Positions 1 to 6,102 of a stretch of 6,867 bases of DNA are shown piece after piece (within the stretch, counting starts at the first letter, position 1; the number at the start of each line of letters is the position of its first letter). Position numbers and translations under genes: made by a program. Source of the DNA: Dehalococcoidia bacterium UBA1151 (GTDB taxonomy: Bacteria > Chloroflexota > Dehalococcoidia > Lucifugimonadales > Lucifugimonadaceae); the NCBI GenBank assembly GCA_002311865.1, contig DBZV01000104.1, positions 1-6,867 on the forward strand, read 5' to 3'. Under the pieces are notes generated by a model. The model saw nothing but the letters and a program-made list of their open reading frames with translations. It did not search any database and was not told the origin of the DNA.

Positions 1-725
1 ACCGTGTCGAGGACCACCGTGTGGGGATGCTCCTTCTTCCACGTCCCCCAGGGCAGGACCTCCACGGGGATCATCTCCAAGCGGACGCCCTTGTAAGCCC
101 CAGCCATGGCGGTGCCGATAGGCTGCGACCAGGTGCTGTCGGTCTCGTGGTCGTACCAGGTCATGGCGTTCATGAAGAGCACGCCCTCATTGCCGAAAGT
201 GGCCACTTCGCCATCGATGCGCCGATCATGAACGAGGCCGGTGAAGCAGATTGGGCACCAGCTCATCAGCACCGGCACGCCGCCGATTGTGTCGTTCACC
301 ATCTCCCGGTTGCGCATCAGCCCCACCGGGAACGCACGAGCTTCGCCGTTGATCTCGACGCCCATCACCAGCTCATCAGGGCTGAGTGGTGCATCCTGCG
401 AGCCAACATATTCCGGGGAGTAGACAGGCGCAATGGAGTCCGGGTCTGTGTTGCGAAGGTACTCATTGAGATCGACTGTCCGGTCCTCATTGAACGGATT
501 GAGGATCTCAAACGGATCAGTGAATTCGGTATCGAAATGAGGGACGGGAGGCGGAGTTGGGGTTGGCGCGGCGAAGATGAGGCCAGAACCCGTCTGCGTG
601 GGCAGTTGAGCAAGCTCTGGAGTTGTATCAACTACCGGTGCGGAATCACTGATCGATGAACACGCGACGGCAACAAAAGTGACGATCGATGCCGCCCATG
701 CCGCATGGCGCCGCGTGATCAGCAT
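1..725 (-). CDS. DUF3179 lipoprotein, cysteine form (3' end outside window)
   Basis: This frame is open from an ATG at 725 to the window edge (241 codons), so the C-terminus is missing. The start is supported by GGAG at 733-736, seven bases upstream; a GTG at 728 is the alternative. The N-terminus is a lipoprotein signal: Arg5-Arg6, a hydrophobic stretch, then a lipobox ending A-V-A-C at Cys22. A Pro/Thr-rich linker with a T-P-T-P-P-P run follows. The DUF3179 domain carries GVEINGEARAFP, then WCPICFTG with Cys157 and Cys160, then HDRRIDGEV and FGNEGVLFMNAMT. The family's biochemical role is unknown to me; the CxxC pair suggests redox or metal chemistry outside the cytoplasm. It lies four bases after the stop of its paralogue at 730-1857, so the two are probably co-transcribed. 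It is the internal control for reading the TGA in that paralogue, because it has TGC at the same place. Confidence 0.88.
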   Translation of the reverse strand, partial: MLITRRHAAWAASIVTFVAVACSSISDSAPVVDTTPELAQLPTQTGSGLIFAAPTPTPPPVPHFDTEFTDPFEILNPFNEDRTVDLNEYLRNTDPDSIAPVYSPEYVGSQDAPLSPDELVMGVEINGEARAFPVGLMRNREMVNDTIGGVPVLMSWCPICFTGLVHDRRIDGEVATFGNEGVLFMNAMTWYDHETDSTWSQPIGTAMAGAYKGVRLEMIPVEVLPWGTWKKEHPHTVVLDT

Positions 726-729
726 CACG

Positions 730-1857
730 CTACTCCGTGACCTCGATAACGCCGGGTCGGTCCGAAAGGCCGCTTTCGCCCCAAAATTCAGAATCTGGAA
801 AGAAGTCGGCCCACGCCCAGTCGAAGGATGTGATGTACGGAACCTGCTGGAGTGGAGCTCCTCGCAGCGGGCCTTCCACCGCGAGCCCGCGGCTCGTGTC
901 CCAGATCGTTCCCGTCTCCAGATCGCGGATCCGGTCGGGGCCAGCGTCTTCGAAGGTAAATAGCGCGGGAACTGCTGCCGATTCGTCGTCGGGCGTGCCA
1001 GCCTGATCACGGAGGAACACGCGGACGTCACGAGTCACAGGGTTTACCCCCACCACGATAGGCCGGTCGCCGACAAGATCGTTGCCCACGCCCTGAGCCT
1101 GTAATGACGCGACGTAGAAGGTGCTGGCATCGGTTTTTATCGATACGCCAATCACATAGTCCAATGGAATCAGGTCCGGCAGGAACACCTTGCCGCGTTC
1201 GTCTTCCACGACGGTGGTATTCGGATGCTGAGCCAGCCATGTTGACCACGGGGCCAGCGAGTATGGTAGTAGGGTCATTATCGTGCCTTTGAGCTCACCG
1301 GCGATAGACATTCCCCACGGCTGCGCCCAGACGCTCTTGGTCTGATGGTCCCAGAGGGTCATTGCGTTCATGAACAGCGCACCTTGATTGCCAAAGGTCT
1401 GAACCTCACCGTCAATCCGCCGGTCATGCACCAGACCGGTGAAGCAGATTGGTCACCACGAAACAAGGACCGGCACCCCTCCCACCACATCGTTAGCCAT
1501 CTCCCGGAACTGCATGAGGCGATGGGGATAGGCGCGCGCCTCGCCGTCTATCTCAACGCCAATCACGAGCTCGGCAGGCAGCAGATCGACGTTGCTTGCT
1601 GCCACGATCAGAGGCTCGTATATCGGCGCGATATTGTCCACGTCTGTGGCGTCACGGTATCTATCGGCGTCAATAGTGCGCGCTCCCGACGGTGTCAGCG
1701 CCTCAAACGCTGCCGTGTACTCGGCGGCAAGGATGGGGTGTGGACGATTCACATCAGCTTCACCCGCCGCCGACCCGCATGCGACCGCAATCAGCCCGAT
1801 GATACCCACAGAAATGGGCAGTCGCGGTAAGTTGCGAAGAGCGAGATATAAGAACAT
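730..1857 (-). CDS. DUF3179 lipoprotein, probable selenoprotein (in-frame TGA read as Sec)
   Basis: Read with one TGA (1453-1455) as an amino acid, this is a single 375-residue DUF3179 protein ending in TAG. The ATG at 1857 is preferred over one at 1884 because an AAGAAG-like purine run precedes it and it gives a clean lipoprotein signal: Arg8 and Arg12, a hydrophobic stretch, and a lipobox A-V-A-C at Cys27. The TGA is codon 135 and falls in W-[TGA]-P-I-C-F-T-G, where the paralogue at 1-725 has W-C-P-I-C-F-T-G; the second cysteine (Cys138) is kept. Upstream GVEIDGEARAYP and GGVPVLVSW, and downstream HDRRIDGEV, LFMNAMT and the C-terminal GPLRGAPLQQV, look like an intact DUF3179 domain with no frameshift. 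A SECIS-like hairpin follows the TGA. I infer a U-x-x-C redox centre on a membrane-anchored exported protein. The alternatives are a recent nonsense mutation or a sequencing error. A standard-code caller would report pieces at 730-1431 and 1453-1857/1884. Confidence 0.8.
1416..1443 (-). promoter_or_regulatory. Candidate bacterial SECIS element inside the DUF3179 reading frame
   Basis: On the minus-strand mRNA, CCGGUC (1439-1434) pairs perfectly with GACCGG (1425-1420) around the eight-base loop UGGUGCAU. After one A-C mismatch the helix gains three more pairs (1443-1441 with 1418-1416, one of them U-G). The loop begins 19 nt after the UGA and has G at its second and third positions. Known bacterial SECIS elements lie directly 3' of the UGA, roughly 16-37 nt from UGA to apical loop, with a G among the first loop bases; this fits. 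A competing fold, CACC (1441-1438) with GGUG (1432-1429), displays the loop GGUCU, the same loop sequence as Escherichia coli fdhF, but 15 nt from the UGA. The Cys paralogue cannot form either structure well. No folding program was run. Confidence 0.62.
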
Positions 1858-2010
1858 CACTTCTTTTGATGGCGAAAAGGTCATTCAGACGCGAGATTCA
1901 TTCCCAATACAGGTTCCGTAGGCCATATTCGCCTCTCTGTCAGAGCGCTTGACACATGAAGTCAGGACGCGGAAGGTTTGCTCGCCTCACAATACTCATG
2001 GAGCTACTAA
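1858..2010. promoter_or_regulatory. Divergent intergenic region, promoters unresolved
   Basis: This stretch separates the minus-strand DUF3179 operon from the plus-strand acylase and should hold both promoters. I see a short perfect dyad, CTCTG-T-CAGAG (1935-1945), just before a consensus-like TTGACA (1949-1954) on the plus strand. There is no convincing -10 box 16-18 bases downstream, so a sigma70 promoter is not established. No good -35/-10 pair was found on the minus strand. The GGAG at 2000-2003 is the acylase ribosome-binding site. Confidence 0.3.
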
Positions 2011-4344
2011 ATGGCCCGGCTGACTTCGGACGAACTCGCCAATGCGATCCCTGATCTGCTAAGTTCGCAATCCCTGAGCGGACTACGCGAATCGGTCGAA
2101 ACTCACCGCGACGCGTGGGGCATCCCCCACATCAAGGCCACGAATGAGTGGGATCTGTTCTTCGCCCAGGGCTTCATCACCGCACAGGACCGCCTCTGGC
2201 ACATGGATGCCGACAGGTACCGGGCGCTGGGCCGCTGGTCGGAGTTCGTTGGCGAATCGGGGTTGGCGCAGGACAAGCTGTTGCGGGCCGCTGGCATGGG
2301 ACGCAGTTCGAAGCTGGACTACGAAGTGGCGTCAGATGAAGCGAAGGCGATGATCGACGCCTACACGGCGGGAGTGAACGCGTTTATCGAATCGGACCAG
2401 CCGCTGCCGGTTGAGTACGGAATCCTTGGCCTGACTCCGGAAAAGTGGGAGAACTGGCACTGCATCATCAACTACAAGATGCGCAACTCCCTGCTGGGGA
2501 CGTTTGAGGCGAAATTGCTGCGCACGAAACTCGTCGGGCAGGTCGACCCCGAAAAGATTGCCGCCATCATGAACGGATATCCCAAGGGGCACCTGATCAC
2601 GGTGCCACCTGCCGGTCGATACGATGGCATCGACGTGGGTGGAATCGAGGAGCTTCAGCAGGCTGCAAACGACGCAAACTGGCTCAACGAGACCGAGCCG
2701 GGCTCCAACGCATGGTCGATCTCCGGAAAGCTGACCGCCAGCGGATTGCCGCTTGTCGCTGGTGACTCCCACCGGGCGCTGGATACCCCCAGCGTCTACT
2801 ATCAGATTCACCTGTCAGCTCCCAATTTCCAGATCATCGGCCACTCCGTTCCCGGCATGCCGGGCGTGATGCATTTCGCGCATAACGAGCACGTGGCCTG
2901 GGGAATGACCTACGGAAGCGCCGATACGCAGGACCTTTTTATCGAGAAGTTCGAGGACCGTTCCGACGGCCGCTATTACCTGTTCAAAGACGAGTGGTCA
3001 AAAGCAGAAGTGCTCAACGAGACGCTCAATGTTCGAGCGGGCCAGTCGGTGGATATCGAAGTCACAATCACCCGCCATGGGCCGGTGATCGCGGGTGACC
3101 CGTCCAGTGGCAACGGAATCGCGATCAGTGACCCCGGACTGATCGAAGGTACGCGCTGGGTCGATTCTGTGCGTGATCTTATGCATGCGAAATCGGTACA
3201 CGAGTTGCACGATGCATTCAGCGAGTGGACCGACAGGGTAAACAACTATGCCGTGGCCGACGTTGAGGGCAACTTCGGCTATCTGCACGAGGGCAAGATT
3301 CCGGTGCGCGGTGAGCGTAATGGCTGGAGCGCGGTTCCCGGCTGGACGGGCGAATTTGAGTGGGACGGCTACATCCCGCACGATGAGTTGCCGCGGACGA
3401 TCAACCCTGAGCAGGGCTTTGCGGTTACGTGCAACCAGCGCGTCGCCCAGGCCGATTATCCGTACTACGTTGGCCTCTACTTTGCCGCGCACTACCGGGC
3501 CGATCGCATCATCACACGCATCGGTGAGCTAACTCCCGGCACTGCCACGGTTGCTGACATGGCGACGATTCATGCAGAGCGCCTATCGACGCCTGCCACG
3601 GTTTTGCGAGACCGTCTGGCATCCCTCGATCTGGAGGACGAAGATCAACTCGCCGCACAGGTGCTCCTGAAAGCCTGGGACGGCAGAATCGATCGCGAAT
3701 CCGTCGCCGCGTCGATCTATGCCGTGACCAGATCAATAATCACCCGATGGCAGACTGAAACCAGGTTCGGCGATCTTGCTGGCGAACTGATGGCGAAGGA
3801 TACCGGCGCAGACAACCACCGGCGCCTCATTGTGCTGGAGTGGCAGATGGCGTTGGAGCGGGGCGATGAGTCCGTCTGGCCAGACGGTCATACCTGGGAT
3901 GGCACGCTGAAAGCGGCGTTGGGAGAAGCGCTGGGTTTGCTGAAGGATCGATACGGCGACGAGACGTCAGGCTGGACGTGGGCCACATTGCATCGAACAG
4001 CACCAATTCATCCGCTATCGACAGTATCCCCAGAGAACGCGGATATCTTGAACCCGCCAAGTGTGGCCGCCCACGGCGATGGTGATACGCCACTGGCAGG
4101 GAGCTACGGCACGGAGATGCCGTTCGACGTGGGCGGGATATCGGTGAACCGCTATATTTTCGACCCGTCGGACTGGACCAACTCGCGCTGGATTACGCCG
4201 CTGGGATCATCGGGCCACCCGGGCAGCAAGCACTACTCCGACCAATCGGTAATGTGGTCAAACGTGGAGTACATTCCACAGCTATGGGACTGGGACGATG
4301 TGGTCGCGCAGGCCGAGTCCAGCCAAACGCTGAATCCGGGTTAG
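2011..4344 (+). CDS. Penicillin acylase (penicillin amidase) family Ntn hydrolase
   Basis: This 777-residue protein belongs to the penicillin G / cephalosporin / acyl-homoserine-lactone acylase family, which hydrolyses amide bonds after self-cleavage into alpha and beta chains. The alpha part has the conserved GIPHIKA and FITAQDRLWHM motifs (about residues 36-65). The cleavage site is EPG-SNAW, making Ser232 the expected new N-terminal nucleophile. NNYAVADVEGNFGY supplies the family's conserved Asn (Asn412), and the C-terminus has GSSGHPGSKHYSDQ. Length is normal for the family. The start is firm: GGAG at 2000-2003 is seven bases upstream, and an in-frame TAA at 2008-2010 directly precedes the ATG, so no signal peptide can be added. 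A cytoplasmic location is therefore likely, unlike many exported relatives. The usual N-D-P-H motif reads G-D-S-H-R here (251-255). The substrate cannot be told from sequence; neighbours give no clue. Confidence 0.93.
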   Translation: MARLTSDELANAIPDLLSSQSLSGLRESVETHRDAWGIPHIKATNEWDLFFAQGFITAQDRLWHMDADRYRALGRWSEFVGESGLAQDKLLRAAGMGRSSKLDYEVASDEAKAMIDAYTAGVNAFIESDQPLPVEYGILGLTPEKWENWHCIINYKMRNSLLGTFEAKLLRTKLVGQVDPEKIAAIMNGYPKGHLITVPPAGRYDGIDVGGIEELQQAANDANWLNETEPGSNAWSISGKLTASGLPLVAGDSHRALDTPSVYYQIHLSAPNFQIIGHSVPGMPGVMHFAHNEHVAWGMTYGSADTQDLFIEKFEDRSDGRYYLFKDEWSKAEVLNETLNVRAGQSVDIEVTITRHGPVIAGDPSSGNGIAISDPGLIEGTRWVDSVRDLMHAKSVHELHDAFSEWTDRVNNYAVADVEGNFGYLHEGKIPVRGERNGWSAVPGWTGEFEWDGYIPHDELPRTINPEQGFAVTCNQRVAQADYPYYVGLYFAAHYRADRIITRIGELTPGTATVADMATIHAERLSTPATVLRDRLASLDLEDEDQLAAQVLLKAWDGRIDRESVAASIYAVTRSIITRWQTETRFGDLAGELMAKDTGADNHRRLIVLEWQMALERGDESVWPDGHTWDGTLKAALGEALGLLKDRYGDETSGWTWATLHRTAPIHPLSTVSPENADILNPPSVAAHGDGDTPLAGSYGTEMPFDVGGISVNRYIFDPSDWTNSRWITPLGSSGHPGSKHYSDQSVMWSNVEYIPQLWDWDDVVAQAESSQTLNPG

Positions 4345-4402
4345 GACGCGGGGGAGCCGCTGGGCGGGCCGGGTTTCGGCGTCGCGTGAACCTATCGAGC
4401 AT

Positions 4403-4442
4403 GTCATCTTGAGCGTAGCCGACAGGCGGAGTCGAAAGATCT
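4403..4442 (+). repeat. Dispersed intergenic repeat, copy 1
   Basis: It starts GTCATCTTGAGCG, contains GGCGGAGTCGAA and ends AGATCT. It is a variant of the element whose ends are GTCATCCTGAGCG...GTCGAAGGA(C/T)CT, and matches the reverse complement of copy 3 (4573-4615) over most of its length. Short elements of this type resemble dispersed REP-like intergenic repeats seen in many bacterial genomes. Function is unknown. Confidence 0.65.
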
Positions 4443-4491
4443 GGAGTGTTTGCATGCAGGTTAGTCCGCATCACGCGCACTCCGTCGCACC

Positions 4492-4518
4492 GTCATCCTG
4501 AGGGCCGCTGAGGGACCT
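4492..4518 (+). repeat. Dispersed intergenic repeat, copy 2 (short form)
   Basis: It begins GTCATCCTGAGGG and ends GAGGGACCT. It is the shortened left arm of an inverted pair with copy 3: GTCATCCTGAG here is the exact reverse complement of CTCAGGATGAC at 4605-4615, and GGACCT here complements AGGTCC at 4573-4578. Confidence 0.65.
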
Positions 4519-4572
4519 CGGCGTGATGGATTGGGTGCGGCTAAATTAGATTTTCGCCCCATCTCACGTTTC

Positions 4573-4615
4573 AGGTCCTTCGACTACGGCGCGGAGCCGC
4601 CTCCGCTCAGGATGA
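4573..4615 (-). repeat. Dispersed intergenic repeat, copy 3 (inverted)
   Basis: On the plus strand it starts AGGTCCTTCGACTACGG and ends CCGCTCAGGATGAC. It is the inverted partner of copies 1 and 2, so 4492-4615 forms a large imperfect dyad with a loop of about 54 bases. It also holds an internal GC-rich inverted repeat, GGCG...CGCC (about 4588-4602). Possible roles are transcript end protection or a non-autonomous mobile element; neither is shown. Confidence 0.65.
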
Positions 4616-4645
4616 CATATTGGGGGCTGGCGCGGCCGGGATTAG

Positions 4646-4761
4646 TTCCCCCCTGCGCCACGCGGAAAATGGCGCAGATTCCCCGCCCCCCAGGCCCCGC
4701 GCAATGTGATGCAGGTTCCCTTCCCCCTGCGCCCGCGCGATGTGGTGCGGGTTCCCCCTGC
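4646..4761. repeat. GC-rich tandem repeat, three units plus a partial fourth
   Basis: The units run 4646-4678, 4679-4715 and 4716-4751 (33, 37 and 36 bases), with a fragment from 4752. Each starts TTCCC, continues through a CCCCTGCGCC or CCCCAGGCCC block and CGCG, and ends in a TG-TGCAGG-like stretch. Unit 1 holds an 8-bp stem, CTGCGCCA (4653-4660) with TGGCGCAG (4670-4677), and a nine-base loop. The array abuts the TAG of the minus-strand gene at 4762, so it forms the 3' untranslated region of that transcript and may help end it, although no T-tract is present. Confidence 0.65.
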
Positions 4762-5919
4762 CTAGTGCCACTTTCGTTCGTCTTCTACTGTGCGAATGTT
4801 GCGGGCGGGGAACTGCTTGTAGGCGTATTTCTCAAACTTGCTCTCATCCAGATCGATACCCAGACCCGGAGCGGTCGGAAGCTCCACGTAGCCGTCGCCG
4901 ACTTTGAACGATTGACTCATGATGTCTCTGGAGAAGTCTTCCACGTGGACCATGTATTCATAGATCAAGAAGTTAGGCATTACGGCCGACGCCTGAATTG
5001 CAGCGGCCGCACCGACGGCAACACTATTCCAGCCGTGCGGTGAGACGGCGATCTGGAATGGCTCGGCCATTGAGGCGATCTGGGTGATCTCAAGAATTCC
5101 GCCGACGTTGCAGATGTCGGGATTCAGGATGTCCACCGCTCGCTCCACACAGATGTCCCTGAACTCGTCTTTGGAGTAGAGTGCCTCTCCAGTCACAATT
5201 GGAATATTCACAGCGTCTCTGACTTCCCGCAGTCCAGCAACGTTGTGGGCAGGAACCGGCTCCTCGAACCAGTATGGCCGGTACTGCTCGATGAGCTTGC
5301 CAACCGCGATGGCATTCATTGGCGCGAGCCGCCTGTGTACCTCAACCAGGAGCTCCACTCTGGGCCCGACGGCCTCGCGAATCGCGCCAACGATGGCCGC
5401 TGCATCCTCCAACTCTGAGTGATCAACCCAGGGCCGCCAAGGGCCAGGGAACGGGTCGAACTTCATTGCGGTGAATCCGTTCTTGACCACTTCTACGGCA
5501 CCCGCCGCATACTCGTCCGGCGTCGACATGCCGCCGGACCAACCGTTGGCGTAGAGGCGAATGTGTGGTCTCACCGGTCCGCCCAGGAGGTTATAGACGG
5601 GCTGGTCCATCACCTTGCCTGCGATATCCCACAGCGCAATCTCGATGCCACTGAACGCGCACCAGAAGTCCATCGCACTGCGCTTGGTGGCGAAGTCTTC
5701 GTAGGCCCATACCCGGAAGTGCCGAATGTGCATCGGATCGCGGCCCACGATGTAGCGGGCCATCTCATCGATGTGGGCGATCACCGTCTTGTCGCGGTCG
5801 GACTGCGTATATGCCTCGCCCCAGCCGTGGATCCCGGCGTCAGTCTCAACCTTCACAAACAGAAGGTTTTTGCCAGCCCCGGGGTGCAGTAGGAACGTCT
5901 TTACATCGGTAATTTTCAT
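4762..5919 (-). CDS. Enolase-superfamily dehydratase/racemase-like protein (mandelate racemase group)
   Basis: The 385-residue product has the two-domain layout of the mandelate racemase/galactonate dehydratase group, whose members abstract a proton alpha to a carboxylate, usually on sugar acids, with a Mg2+ ion. The capping domain starts MKITDVKTFLL. The barrel domain carries AMKFD (Lys153, Asp155), then E-V-H (Glu193, His195), FEEP (Glu219, Glu220), TGE (Glu245), NPDICNVGG (Asp268) and SPHGWNS (His295). Expected metal ligands are Glu193, Glu219 and Glu245, with Asp268-His295 as the general-base dyad. The first ligand is Glu where characterised galactonate dehydratases have Asp. The ATG at 5919 is preferred over 5952 because the family fold begins at that Met and 5952 lies inside an upstream dyad; the ribosome-binding site is weak. 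Substrate is unknown; no transporter or aldolase is adjacent. Confidence 0.92.
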   Translation of the reverse strand: MKITDVKTFLLHPGAGKNLLFVKVETDAGIHGWGEAYTQSDRDKTVIAHIDEMARYIVGRDPMHIRHFRVWAYEDFATKRSAMDFWCAFSGIEIALWDIAGKVMDQPVYNLLGGPVRPHIRLYANGWSGGMSTPDEYAAGAVEVVKNGFTAMKFDPFPGPWRPWVDHSELEDAAAIVGAIREAVGPRVELLVEVHRRLAPMNAIAVGKLIEQYRPYWFEEPVPAHNVAGLREVRDAVNIPIVTGEALYSKDEFRDICVERAVDILNPDICNVGGILEITQIASMAEPFQIAVSPHGWNSVAVGAAAAIQASAVMPNFLIYEYMVHVEDFSRDIMSQSFKVGDGYVELPTAPGLGIDLDESKFEKYAYKQFPARNIRTVEDERKWH

Positions 5920-5949
5920 GATTGAGTCCAGTAGTTGAGAGCGTAGCGT

Positions 5950-5984
5950 CATTTGAATCAGGCGGGCTACCTGATCATCAAATG
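5950..5984. promoter_or_regulatory. 35-bp inverted repeat upstream of the enolase-superfamily gene
   Basis: CATTTGA (5950-5956) and ATCAGG (5957-5962) pair with CCTGAT (5970-5975) and TCAAATG (5978-5984), giving 13 base pairs with a two-base CA bulge and a seven-base loop. It lies 31-65 bases upstream of the ATG at 5919 and borders an AT-rich stretch (5981-6008). It may be an operator for a dimeric repressor or a 5' leader hairpin of the minus-strand transcript. The binding protein is not identifiable. Confidence 0.5.
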
Positions 5985-5999
5985 TTTAAATATTCGTGA

Positions 6000-6047
6000 A
6001 TAATAAACCCTGTCACATGAGTTGACTTCACCATCCACATCTATAAT
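6000..6047. promoter_or_regulatory. Divergent promoter region for the enolase-superfamily and JAMM genes
   Basis: On the plus strand TATAAT at 6042-6047 is a perfect -10 box 55 bases before the ATG at 6103. TTGACT (6022-6027) is only 14 bases upstream of it, short of the usual 17, so the -35 is uncertain. On the minus strand TATTAT (6005-6000) is a weak candidate -10 for the enolase-superfamily gene. The plus-strand -10 would lie inside the coding region if the longer reading frame from 6022 were used, which argues for the 6103 start. Confidence 0.4.
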
Positions 6048-6102
6048 CCGGAATCCGATCTCCATTGCAGCCCTCCCTGGCTACCGAAGCTTTCTTCGAA
6101 TA

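Larger units (their letters stand above)
4345..4761. other. 417-base gene-free spacer between convergent genes, filled with repeats
   Basis: No credible gene is seen on either strand. The acylase (plus) and the enolase-superfamily gene (minus) converge here. The spacer holds three imperfect GTCATCYTGAG-type repeats (4403-4615) followed by a GC-rich tandem repeat (4646-4761). GACGC (4345-4349) could pair with GCGTC (4379-4383), but no T-tract follows, so I do not call a terminator there. Confidence 0.7.

Noticed and set aside
21..659. Open frame on the plus strand opposite the first DUF3179 gene
   Set aside because: It is the antisense shadow of a clear DUF3179 coding region and shows no recognisable domain. 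The same holds for 1345-1830 and 1592-1921.
1429..1431. GTG as the start of a separate 233-residue gene (730-1431)
   Set aside because: No ribosome-binding site precedes it, the seven codons between it and the TGA are conserved DUF3179 sequence in the same frame, and the paralogue reads straight through. It is an artefact of treating TGA as a stop.
1453..1455. General reassignment of UGA (to Trp, Gly or Cys)
   Set aside because: No other gene in the window, including the 777-residue acylase, contains an in-frame TGA; Trp is TGG and Cys is TGC/TGT throughout.
730..1857. Simple pseudogene broken by a nonsense mutation
   Set aside because: Not excluded, but disfavoured: there is no other lesion, both halves look conserved, the TGA sits exactly on the redox Cys, and a SECIS-like hairpin follows.
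1949..1977. Complete sigma70 promoter for the acylase from TTGACA
   Set aside because: The sequence 16-19 bases downstream (around GAAGGTTTG) has no resemblance to TATAAT.
4531..5043. 170-codon plus-strand open frame
   Set aside because: It runs through intergenic repeats and then antisense to the enolase-superfamily gene; composition is repeat-derived with no domain.
6022..6102. N-terminal extension of the Mec-like protein
   Set aside because: It would begin at TTG, precede the TATAAT box, and add 27 residues absent from the family; the ATG at 6103 matches the normal start.
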